DNA of 46,246 nt from an uncultured Oscillospiraceae bacterium (GTDB lineage Bacteria > Bacillota > Clostridia > Oscillospirales > Oscillospiraceae), in contig CANQKA010000007.1 of assembly GCA_947624395.1 (NCBI GenBank), forward strand, positions 1-46,246. Reading direction: 5' to 3'. Position 1 is the stretch's first letter. Every line of letters starts with the position of its first letter. Positions 16,242-24,163 of the stretch are shown here, one piece after another. The position numbers and the translations under genes were made by a program. Below the pieces are notes generated by a model that searched no databases, was not told the origin of the DNA, and saw only the letters and a list, made by a program, of their open reading frames with translations.

Positions 16242-17879
16242 TCAAAGCGCCGCGTCATAGCTCTCCTGCACGTCAGTATAGCGGGAGAATGTCAGGAAAT
16301 TCATTTTCATATCGGCATATTCGCTTTGGAGCACGTCGCGCACGTGGCGGTTCAGATTCATCGCCTGCTCGCGGATGAACGTGTACTCCATCTTCGGGTC
16401 GAAATAGTTCTCGTCCCGGTCGGAATATCCGTCCACCCCGGCCAGGGACAGTTCCTTCACCCCGCAGCGCTTCAAAATGCGCAAAAGCATCAGCAGCGAA
16501 TTGTCGGCGATGCTCTCCTTTTCCTCCAGCAGCGGCGCCCTGGTGAACACATAGGAAAAGGCCGTGTCCCGCGGCGTAAGATTGGACGTGGCGATGATTT
16601 GGACGGGCCGGTCAGCGCGGGTCAGCAGCTTATTGGCCATTTCCAGATACCGGTTGGGCTTGGTGGCAAAAACATAGTCCACCGGCAGCTCGTCCGGGAT
16701 ATAGTTGATGGACACGATCACGGGCTTTTCCCGCTGGATATACGCCAGCACCCGGTCGTGCTGCAGAGAAATGCTCCGGCCCGGTCCCAGGAGCAGGATA
16801 GCGGGCTTGTCCAGCAGCGCCTGACGCAGGCGGCGCATATTCTCCTCGTCGTCATAGTGTTCCCGCTCATAGGCGGACCATGCCCTCTCCCCTGCGTCCT
16901 TGCTGTACAGGAGCTTTTGTTCCTCCGGCTCGATCTGGCCCAATATCTCGTTCAGCCCGCTCACGGACAGGTTGGGTTTGCTCTGCATCTGCTTAACATA
17001 GTCCGGATGGACCTCGTTGTGCGCGCAGAGATAGAAATAGATCTTATAACCCCAGGGGGTCTTTTTGTAAATATCCAGAACGCTCTCGTCGATGGCCTCC
17101 AGCAGCGGCCCGATATTATACGCTTTGCCGTACTTATCGTTCATCTGCTCCGCCAGCAGCTCCACCGGCGCGTTGCCGGCGCTCTTGCCCATGCCGTGCA
17201 GGGACCCGTCGGCCACCACGTCCCGCTTTTGCGCCACTTCCTCCAGGAACGTGAGCGTATTGGCGAAGGCCAGCTGCTTGTTATTGTGCCCGTGGAAACC
17301 GATGGCGATGTCCCGGTCCAGATGCTCGTCCATGATATGGGCGATATGGCGCACCCTGGTCGGGTCCAGCAGGCCGTAGGTGTCCACGATGGACAGCGTG
17401 CAGGGCTTTACCTGATTGGCAAGGCCGATGACCTCCCGCAATTCGTCGTCGTTGTAGCTGGTGATGGACACAAGCTGGGCGAACACCTGATAGCCCAGCT
17501 TTTTCACCTGGGCGCAGTAATCCATGGCCTCGTACATGCGGTGCTTTTTGAAGATGACCCGGATGCCGTCGAGCATGCTCTCGCTGCATGGCTGCAGATT
17601 CGAGATGTCGCATGTGCCGTAGTCGATCATCCCCACCGTCATGGGCGGGCGCTTGCGGGCCGCGCCGTAGATTTTCTCCACGCAGGACGTATCCGGCATG
17701 ATGCTGCGGTCCGCGTCGAAAGGCCGCCGGTCGTCCAGAAAGCCGATCTCGACCACATCCACGCCGGAATCCGCCAGGCGCTCGTATATGCTGCTCAAAT
17801 TATCCCGGCCGAACTTCCAGTCGTTTATATAGCCCCCGTCTCGGAGCGTACAGTCCAGCAGCTTGATATTCATACTCAT
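16242..17879 (-). CDS. HMGL-like (DRE-TIM) aldolase fused to a C-terminal Rossmann-like domain
   Basis: Residues 1-270 form a DRE-TIM metallolyase barrel: LLDCTLRDGGYIND with the catalytic Arg-Asp, VVEIGF with the glutamate, the metal-binding pair in GFHGHNN, and LHGMGKSAGNAPVE. These are closest in pattern to 4-hydroxy-2-oxovalerate aldolase, which splits or joins pyruvate and an aldehyde. DmpG-type enzymes end after a short helical region. Here about 190 residues follow (about 355-545), beginning AILLLGPGRSIS, with DYVFATKPNRY and LSLAGVDGYSD. They recall MptE-like/DUF115 or sialyltransferase-type Rossmann folds. The start has GGAGGAAGG. It is adjacent to the ThDP enzyme. Probably it makes a carbon skeleton for an unusual sugar, but the substrate is unknown. 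Confidence 0.8.
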   Translation of the reverse strand: MSMNIKLLDCTLRDGGYINDWKFGRDNLSSIYERLADSGVDVVEIGFLDDRRPFDADRSIMPDTSCVEKIYGAARKRPPMTVGMIDYGTCDISNLQPCSESMLDGIRVIFKKHRMYEAMDYCAQVKKLGYQVFAQLVSITSYNDDELREVIGLANQVKPCTLSIVDTYGLLDPTRVRHIAHIMDEHLDRDIAIGFHGHNNKQLAFANTLTFLEEVAQKRDVVADGSLHGMGKSAGNAPVELLAEQMNDKYGKAYNIGPLLEAIDESVLDIYKKTPWGYKIYFYLCAHNEVHPDYVKQMQSKPNLSVSGLNEILGQIEPEEQKLLYSKDAGERAWSAYEREHYDDEENMRRLRQALLDKPAILLLGPGRSISLQHDRVLAYIQREKPVIVSINYIPDELPVDYVFATKPNRYLEMANKLLTRADRPVQIIATSNLTPRDTAFSYVFTRAPLLEEKESIADNSLLMLLRILKRCGVKELSLAGVDGYSDRDENYFDPKMEYTFIREQAMNLNRHVRDVLQSEYADMKMNFLTFSRYTDVQESYDAAL

Positions 17880-17930
17880 TCTATTACCCTTCCTCCAACA
17901 CGAACTTCCATTTTTTGTCGCGGCTCTGTC

Positions 17931-19964
17931 CTAGGCATGGTCCTTCAGTAAATAGACGGACACGCTGCCCACCTGGGCTTTCAGTTCATATTTTTCCGGC
18001 AGGACCTGGGCAAACAGCGCCTCGATATCCCGCTGCTTTAACGGCTCTCCATGCCGGTATACGTTCTCATGGGCCTCAAGGACCCCGTCGATCTGCTCCC
18101 AAATGACCACGTCCGGTAAATTTTCCGCCAGCAGGTCCCTCTCCTGCTCCACATAGACGTCCGATACCACATCGTAAAACAGCACCGGCACGAACGTGTC
18201 CATGTTGTACCGGTCCGTCAGGACGTTGAACAGCTTGATATGGGGGTAGCCCCAGATCACCGCGTCCTCGTTCGTGTTCTCCTCGATGATAGCCGTCACC
18301 GTCTCGTACAGCTCCTTCTGGTCCGCCGAGACCTTGATGCCCTTCATAGCCGGGATATCCACGGAATAAACCTTTTCCTCCCGCGGCGCCATATGGGAGC
18401 CCCACCACTCGTAAGAGCACGCGATCTTCTCGGCCACGCACGCCGTGGCCAGCACGATGCACACCGCGATGGCCCCGCCTTTGAGCGCCCGGGATACGAT
18501 CGGGTGTCTCATCCTGACAGACAGGAGCGCGCAGACCATAAACGGCAGCAGTATTTTCAGCGCCCGGCACGCAAAGCCCTGATCGCCCGCGGCCATCACG
18601 CCGGCATATTCCAGGCAAAAGCCGCCGCATAGCACGAACAGCATGGCCTCGTACCGCGGCTTATCTTCCACATCGGCGCGTCGCCACTTATAAAACCATG
18701 CCGCTATAAGCGCGATAGACGCCAACAGGACAAAGGAGCTCAGGGCGCCGTCTCCCATATGGAAAATGGCGCTCTCAGAGTACAGTTCCTTCGCAAAAAC
18801 GGAGGTGTACAGGTTGATGCCGATCATGGCCATCGTTCCCGCCAGGACGGCCAGCGTTTCCAGCCGGACGATCGTCTCCCGGGACAGTCTCTCCCGATCC
18901 CGGCGAGCGCCGTACAGCGATGCCGCGAACAGGACAAAGCACAGCAGCGCCGACGCCATCGCCGAGCGGTGGTGGGAGACGATGCGCGCAAAGTCCGTGA
19001 TCTGCGGAGCGAACTGACTATAGACGCAAAGCACCAGACCGCACAGCAGCAGCCCGGCGGCCAGTGCGGTCTTTTTTCTGTCTACATCGTTTCTCGCGTC
19101 CTCCAGCGTCACCAGTCCAAACACCAGGAAGACCACGCTCCAGACAGCCGGCTTCCACAGCCGGCTTATGATGGAATAGACCAAAATGTGGAACAGAGTG
19201 CCCTTGCCGTCCACATTGACATAGACCTGCTCAATGAAGGGGACCAGCGCCCCGTTGGCCGCCAGATATATGGCCGTACCGGCCACCGGCAGTAATAACC
19301 CCCCCGCCACGGCCAGACAGTATCCCCAATAGCCCTTGTCCTTTTTCAGGATGCACAGCGCGGTGAGCGCCAGGAAAAACACGATAAAGCAGGCGACAAA
19401 GATCGTCTGCTTGTTCAAAAAGGCGGCGCCCAGCGTCACGCCGGCCAGCCCCATATACGCCAGCTTCTTCCGCTTTGTCTCCGCCATCGCGAAATCCGCC
19501 GCGCAGTAAGACAGCAGCACGGCCACAAGGTCCGTGGTCTGGTTGTAATCCCCGAAGAGATCGTACACGTCGCCCGTGCTGATGATGGCCGCCAGCACGC
19601 AGGCCAAAAAGGCATAGTACTGGTCAAAAAACCGGCGGAGCAGCCGGAAGATAAGCACCCATAGCACCAGCCGCTGGGCCAGATACCAGATCCGGAACGC
19701 CAAAAGCGAGCCGAAAGACAGCTTCCAAAACAGTTCATCGACCCACAGGTTCAGGGGCGGCAGATAGTAATAAAAGTCCCGGTACGGGAACTTCCCGCGG
19801 AACATCAGCTCCGCGTAGTTGACGCCCCAGCCCTCGCTGATGGGATATGTGTTGTTAAAATACAGCAGAGAATAAGCCACCACCGCGGCCATCAGCAGGA
19901 GCGACAACAGCCAGCCCTGCAGCCCGCGCTTTTTGTTTTCCGGCAGCCTCATCTCTCTGCCCAT
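17931..19964 (-). CDS. Integral membrane glycosyltransferase, GT39/ArnT-like (GT-C fold)
   Basis: This is a large membrane protein (677 residues) with about eleven hydrophobic helices over residues 15-510 and a C-terminal soluble part of about 150 residues facing outward. An acidic first loop (NTYPISEGWGVNYAE) after helix 1, followed by PYRDFYYYLPPL, is typical of GT-C enzymes that use polyprenyl-phosphate sugars. It would transfer a lipid-linked sugar to a glycan or protein outside the membrane. The start was moved to the ATG at 19964, which has AAGGTG upstream; the ORF track begins at a GTG overlapping that site. The gene lies between gtrA-like and aldolase genes. Family placement is by topology and motif; acceptor and donor are unknown. 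Confidence 0.75.
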   Translation of the reverse strand: MGREMRLPENKKRGLQGWLLSLLLMAAVVAYSLLYFNNTYPISEGWGVNYAELMFRGKFPYRDFYYYLPPLNLWVDELFWKLSFGSLLAFRIWYLAQRLVLWVLIFRLLRRFFDQYYAFLACVLAAIISTGDVYDLFGDYNQTTDLVAVLLSYCAADFAMAETKRKKLAYMGLAGVTLGAAFLNKQTIFVACFIVFFLALTALCILKKDKGYWGYCLAVAGGLLLPVAGTAIYLAANGALVPFIEQVYVNVDGKGTLFHILVYSIISRLWKPAVWSVVFLVFGLVTLEDARNDVDRKKTALAAGLLLCGLVLCVYSQFAPQITDFARIVSHHRSAMASALLCFVLFAASLYGARRDRERLSRETIVRLETLAVLAGTMAMIGINLYTSVFAKELYSESAIFHMGDGALSSFVLLASIALIAAWFYKWRRADVEDKPRYEAMLFVLCGGFCLEYAGVMAAGDQGFACRALKILLPFMVCALLSVRMRHPIVSRALKGGAIAVCIVLATACVAEKIACSYEWWGSHMAPREEKVYSVDIPAMKGIKVSADQKELYETVTAIIEENTNEDAVIWGYPHIKLFNVLTDRYNMDTFVPVLFYDVVSDVYVEQERDLLAENLPDVVIWEQIDGVLEAHENVYRHGEPLKQRDIEALFAQVLPEKYELKAQVGSVSVYLLKDHA

Positions 19965-19985
19965 CGCACACACCTTTTTCTGACT

Positions 19986-20447
19986 TCAATTCTTCCGAAA
20001 TGCCCAAAACTTATTGAGCACAAAGTTCAGCGGGATCGTCACCACCAACGAGCCCAGGCTCGCCGCCCAATAGGGAACGCCCCACCGGCCCAGCAGCAGC
20101 TTCAGCGCCGGGGCCAGCAGCAGACCCGTCACGCCGTAGCTGGCCACCGTTTTCGCGTAGGCCCGCAGATGCTGGGGCATGGTCTTTTTCTCGCCGCCGC
20201 TTTTGAAGACATAGCGGCTGTTCCAATAATACGAGTTGGTCACGCTCACGATGAACGCCAGCGCCGATGTCACGATGACCCGCACGCCCTCGCTCATCGG
20301 CGCGTTGACCAGCAGCACGTAATAGCACAGCATCTCGATGCCGTAGGATATGGCCGTATTGGACACACCCACCAGGCCGAATTTGATGAACTGCACCAGC
20401 GTATTCCACAGGCCGCCGCCGCGCAGGTCCTTCAATTTATCCAACAT
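19986..20447 (-). CDS. GtrA-family membrane protein
   Basis: This small protein of 153 residues has four hydrophobic helices. The family marks are FIKFGLVGVSNTAISYGI at the first helix, the NSYYWNSRYVF segment between helices 2 and 3, and NFVLNKFWAF at the end. GtrA proteins are thought to flip undecaprenyl-phosphate-linked sugars across the membrane for use by outward-facing glycosyltransferases. The GT2 enzyme at the end of the operon is the expected producer of the lipid-linked sugar. The GT39- and GT87-like proteins on either side are the expected users. The ribosome site is weak (GGGAGCGG). Confidence 0.9.
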   Translation of the reverse strand: MLDKLKDLRGGGLWNTLVQFIKFGLVGVSNTAISYGIEMLCYYVLLVNAPMSEGVRVIVTSALAFIVSVTNSYYWNSRYVFKSGGEKKTMPQHLRAYAKTVASYGVTGLLLAPALKLLLGRWGVPYWAASLGSLVVTIPLNFVLNKFWAFRKN

Positions 20448-20480
20448 GAATCTACCGCTCCCGATCGTTATCCCGTCCGC

Positions 20481-21731
20481 TCAGCCGGCGGCTCTCCGGC
20501 CTCTGATCCTCCGGACGATCCGCGCCACCGCGTCGATCTCCAGGCAGACCGCAAGCCCGAGCAGCGCGAAGCTTCCAAACAGGGAATCTACCGACAGATG
20601 ATAATACTGACTCGCGTCCAGGGCCGCCAGCCGCGGAAGCACGCTGGACAGGTCGAACACCCACGGAACAAGCAGGACGGCGAATAAGAATAAATACACG
20701 TAATCGCTCTTTTGCAGTTTTGCTTTTGCGAACATGACCGCGGCCGGGAGCAAAAGAACGGACGAGTACATGTAGCTGAAATCCGGGAAGGCGACGCTGA
20801 AAACGGCGATCGCCAGCACTGTTTTCCATCTCTCTTTACAGACCAGCATGGCGGGCACCAGCAGGACGATGCAGATAAGTGACGAATGTTTCGCCAGCAC
20901 GCCGAACCCGCTCCAGCCCGTATAGGCGTCCAGCATACGGAACGTATTGCTGAAATTCAGCTTTTCTCCGAACCCCATCTTCGAGCCGGTATGCACATCG
21001 TTATGCAGGATATTATTCAGCATGATGCCGATATCCTCGAACCCGCCCCACTTAAAGAAGGGAACAAAAAACAAAAGCGCTCCCCAGATAACGCAGTGGA
21101 CCGCGCCCTTCCAGTCCTTCTCCCGCAGCAGCAGGAGCCCGAAAAGCGCCGGATATATCTTTGTGGCCGCCGCGACCGCCAGGGAGACATAGGCGATCTC
21201 CCGCGCAAACCAGCGCTCGTCCCTGTAAAACGCCAGGAAAATGGCCACGCACGCGACCGTTATCAAAAGCATATTCCCGCGCTCCGCCAAATAGAGAAAT
21301 GGCGCGGATACCAACAGCATCACCGGCAGCGCATAGCTCTTCCCCAGGGATATCAGCCCGCACAGCAAAATGAGCGTGCCCGCCAGGGTAAAGTACAACA
21401 GCAGCATTTTCCCGTTTTGTGACTGGGCTATCGTAACAGAGTCCGTCTTCATGAGCTTGACCGGGAGACAGTGCTTCACTGCTGTATAGAATACGTATGA
21501 CAGCGCCGGATAAATGACGCCTCTGTCCCGATAGGGGTTTTCCTGCTGAACGTCGCATATGCTGTTGAAAAAGTCCATGAAAGTATCGTCATTCACCTGA
21601 AACAGGACATTGGAGCTGCTTGCTCCACGGGTCATGATCATGCTGGCGCCCATGCCCAAAAAGCCGATGACCAGCACGATCACCAGCAAAGCCGCCTTGT
21701 TGCGGCATATGCCCGCTATCTTTCCCTTCAT
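20481..21731 (-). CDS. Membrane glycosyltransferase, GT87/DUF2029-like
   Basis: This multi-spanning protein has 416 residues and about nine or ten helices. The stretch LAERGNMLLITVACVAIFLA, followed by SLAVAAATKIYPALFGL, matches the pattern of the GT87 (DUF2029, polyprenol-phosphate-mannose-dependent mannosyltransferase-like) family. The first loop carries an NDDTFMDFFNS acidic segment expected at a GT-C active site. The start is the ATG at 21731 with GAGGGG upstream; the ORF track begins two codons earlier at TTG. The gene follows rfbH after ten bases. It is the second GT-C enzyme in this operon, so two lipid-linked sugars may be transferred outside the membrane. Sugar specificity is unknown. 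Confidence 0.78.
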   Translation of the reverse strand: MKGKIAGICRNKAALLVIVLVIGFLGMGASMIMTRGASSSNVLFQVNDDTFMDFFNSICDVQQENPYRDRGVIYPALSYVFYTAVKHCLPVKLMKTDSVTIAQSQNGKMLLLYFTLAGTLILLCGLISLGKSYALPVMLLVSAPFLYLAERGNMLLITVACVAIFLAFYRDERWFAREIAYVSLAVAAATKIYPALFGLLLLREKDWKGAVHCVIWGALLFFVPFFKWGGFEDIGIMLNNILHNDVHTGSKMGFGEKLNFSNTFRMLDAYTGWSGFGVLAKHSSLICIVLLVPAMLVCKERWKTVLAIAVFSVAFPDFSYMYSSVLLLPAAVMFAKAKLQKSDYVYLFLFAVLLVPWVFDLSSVLPRLAALDASQYYHLSVDSLFGSFALLGLAVCLEIDAVARIVRRIRGRRAAG

Positions 21732-21741
21732 GGACAACCCC

Positions 21742-23088
21742 TCATCCCCTGACGGCCTTCTCGATGGCGGCCGCCATATAGTCGATCATCTCGTCGGTCA
21801 TGCCGGGGTACACGCCCACCCAGAAAGTGTTGGCCACGATGAAGTCCGTGCCGGAAAGCTCTCCCGCCACCCGATACGCGCCCGTGCCCCGCAGCTCGTC
21901 AAAGCAGGGCTGGCGGACGATGTTGCCGGAAAACAGCAGCCTGGTCTGCACATGGCCGGCCTCGATCTTCCGGATGACCTCGCTCCTGTCCAGGCCGCAC
22001 TCCGGCCGCAGGGACAGCAGGAACCCGAACCAGCTGGGACGGCTGTTCGCCGCCGGCTCCGGCAATATGAGCTTGTCCGCCGCAGGACTGGCCGCCAGCG
22101 CGTCATGCAGCCGCTGCCAGTTGTGTCGCCGCCGCTCGATAAACGACGGGAACTTTTTCAGCTGCTCGCACCCGATGGCCGCCTGCATATCCGTCACCTT
22201 CAGGTTATACCCCAAATGGCTGTACACATACTTGTGGTCATAGCCCGCGGGCAGCTCGCCGTGCTGGCCGTCGAACCGGTGGCCACAGAAATTGTCGTGG
22301 CCGGAGGGGCACACGCAGTCCCGGCCCCAGTCCCGATAGGACAATATGAGCTTGCTCAGCAGCGGGTCGTTGGTGTACACGCACCCGCCCTCGCCCATGG
22401 TCAGATGGTGAGGCGGATAGAAGCTGCTGGTGCCGATGTCGCCCCATGCGCCGGTATAGCGGGTCTCGCCGCCGATGGTGTACTGAGAGCCCAGCGCGTC
22501 GCAGTTGTCCTCCACCAGCCACAGCTCATGCGCGTCGCAGAACGCCTTCACCGCCGCCAGGTCGAAGGGATTGCCCAGAGTATGGGCCACCATGACCGCC
22601 TTAGTTCTATCGCTCAGGGCGGCCTCCAGCTTTGTCACATCGATGTTATACTGAGGCACCGTCACGTCCACGAACACAGGCACCGCGCCGTATTGCAGCA
22701 CCGGCGCGACAGTCGTGGGAAAGCCGCAGGCCACGGTGATGACCTCGTCGCCCTTTTTGATCTGCCGCTGGCCCAGCTCCGGAGCCGTCAGGGCGGAAAA
22801 GGCGATGAGATTGGCGGAAGAGCCGCTGTTGACCAGATGGGCGTGCTTTACGCCGATCCACTGGGCGAACTCCCGCTCGAACTGCTCCGCGAACCGGCCA
22901 GTTGTCAGCCAGAAATCCAGCGTCGCGTCCGTCAGGGCGCACATCTCTTTTTCGTCGAATACCCGTCCGGCATAGTTGATCCTGTCGCCGGGTGCAAAGG
23001 GCTTCGGCTGCTTGAAGTCGTGGTAATATTCCGCCACCAGCGCCTTGATCTGTTCCCGCGCCTCGGCCTCCGTTTTCCAGGGTCCCAT
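21742..23088 (-). CDS. rfbH: CDP-4-keto-6-deoxyglucose 3-dehydratase RfbH/DdhC
   Basis: This PMP- and [2Fe-2S]-dependent enzyme removes the C3 hydroxyl of CDP-4-keto-6-deoxy-glucose, the key step toward 3,6-dideoxyhexoses. It has the DegT/aminotransferase fold (448 residues), but the usual PLP-binding lysine is replaced by histidine in SFYPPHHLTMGEGG (about 223-235). That is the hallmark of E1/DdhC rather than an aminotransferase. Cysteines in RDCVCPSGHDNFCGHRF (Cys258, 260, 268) fit the iron-sulfur site. GGAGGG precedes the ATG, four bases after rfbG. Its usual partner reductase (RfbI/DdhD, E3) is not in this window. Assignment is very secure from these residues. Confidence 0.95.
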   Translation of the reverse strand: MGPWKTEAEAREQIKALVAEYYHDFKQPKPFAPGDRINYAGRVFDEKEMCALTDATLDFWLTTGRFAEQFEREFAQWIGVKHAHLVNSGSSANLIAFSALTAPELGQRQIKKGDEVITVACGFPTTVAPVLQYGAVPVFVDVTVPQYNIDVTKLEAALSDRTKAVMVAHTLGNPFDLAAVKAFCDAHELWLVEDNCDALGSQYTIGGETRYTGAWGDIGTSSFYPPHHLTMGEGGCVYTNDPLLSKLILSYRDWGRDCVCPSGHDNFCGHRFDGQHGELPAGYDHKYVYSHLGYNLKVTDMQAAIGCEQLKKFPSFIERRRHNWQRLHDALAASPAADKLILPEPAANSRPSWFGFLLSLRPECGLDRSEVIRKIEAGHVQTRLLFSGNIVRQPCFDELRGTGAYRVAGELSGTDFIVANTFWVGVYPGMTDEMIDYMAAAIEKAVRG

Positions 23089-23092
23089 ATCG

Positions 23093-24145
23093 TTATCCCT
23101 CCAGATATTCTCTGATCTGCCGGTCCATCTCCCCGGCCACGTCGCCCCCGGCCAGCCAGGTCCGGGTCCACGCCACGGTCTTTTCCACCGCCTGGTCGAT
23201 ATGCCACCGGGGATGCCAGCCGAACACGCTCTTGACCTTTGCGCAGTCCAGCTTCAAAAAGTTCGCCTCATGGGGCGCGCCCGGCTCCGCCTTATCTTCC
23301 CAGGCAAAGCCCTCGCCCCATTTTTCCGCGAACAGCTCCACCAGCCGGCCCGTGTCCACGCAGTCGCACTCGTCCGGGCCCACATTGTACCACCCGGCCA
23401 GGCTCTTGTCGTCCATCTGTTTGGCGGCGATCATCAGGTAGGCCATCACCGGCTCCAGCACGTGCTGGTAAGGCCGGGTAGAATGGGGGTTGCGCACCGC
23501 CAGAGGCTTTCCCGCCATCACCGAGCGCACGCAGTCCGGTATGATACGGTCGTGGGCAAAGTCCCCGCCGCCGATCACGTTGCCCGCCCGGGCCGTGGAC
23601 ACCGCGATGTCCCGGCCGGCCAAAAGGCTGCAACAATAACTGTGGGTCACGAGCTCCGAGCAGCTTTTGCTGTTGGAATAGGGATCGTACCCATCCAACG
23701 GCTCATTCTCCCGGTAGCCCCAGACCCACTCGTTGTTCCGATATACCTTGTCCGTGGTCACGTTGACCACGCTCTTCACGCACGGATTCAGACGCACGCA
23801 TTCCAGCACGTTCACCGTGCCCATCACGTTCGTCTCATACGTATACACCGGGTCGGCATAGCTGTCCCGGACGATCGGCTGCGCCGCCATATGGATGACG
23901 ACCTCCGGCTGCGTGTCGGCGAAGACCTGCTTCAAATGCTCCAGGTCCCGCACGTCGCCCGTCACGTGGTCGAGCTTTCCCCGCAGGCCGGCCAGGTCAA
24001 ACAGGCTGACCTCTTTTTCCGAGCCACGGGAATAGCCCGTGAGCTGCGCGCCGGCGCCCACGAGTATTTGACTCATCCATGACCCCTTGAATCCGGTATG
24101 GCCGGTGAGCAGCACCCGCCTGTCTCGATAAAACGAGAGGTCCAT
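23093..24145 (-). CDS. rfbG: CDP-glucose 4,6-dehydratase
   Basis: This enzyme converts CDP-glucose to CDP-4-keto-6-deoxy-glucose. It is an extended SDR of 350 residues with the NAD motif LLTGHTGFKGSWM (GHTGFKG is characteristic of CDP-glucose 4,6-dehydratases), AAQPIVRDSYADP, the TTDKVY active-site strand, and YSNSK with the catalytic tyrosine and lysine. A run of seven G residues gives the ribosome site. It lies between rfbF and rfbH in pathway order, 18 bases after the former and 4 before the latter. Confidence 0.95.
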   Translation of the reverse strand: MDLSFYRDRRVLLTGHTGFKGSWMSQILVGAGAQLTGYSRGSEKEVSLFDLAGLRGKLDHVTGDVRDLEHLKQVFADTQPEVVIHMAAQPIVRDSYADPVYTYETNVMGTVNVLECVRLNPCVKSVVNVTTDKVYRNNEWVWGYRENEPLDGYDPYSNSKSCSELVTHSYCCSLLAGRDIAVSTARAGNVIGGGDFAHDRIIPDCVRSVMAGKPLAVRNPHSTRPYQHVLEPVMAYLMIAAKQMDDKSLAGWYNVGPDECDCVDTGRLVELFAEKWGEGFAWEDKAEPGAPHEANFLKLDCAKVKSVFGWHPRWHIDQAVEKTVAWTRTWLAGGDVAGEMDRQIREYLEG

Positions 24146-24163
24146 AAAGCTTACCCCCCCGGC

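Noticed and set aside
14735-17951. Long + strand ORFs (547 and 541 residues) opposite the ThDP and aldolase genes
   Set aside because: Rich in His, Gln, Val and Arg as expected for antisense of GC-rich genes. The minus strand encodes complete enzymes with catalytic motifs.
21742-23088. Aminotransferase (amino-sugar synthesis) as function of the DegT-fold gene
   Set aside because: The PLP lysine is replaced by histidine and iron-sulfur cysteines are present, which identifies a 3-dehydratase of the RfbH type.
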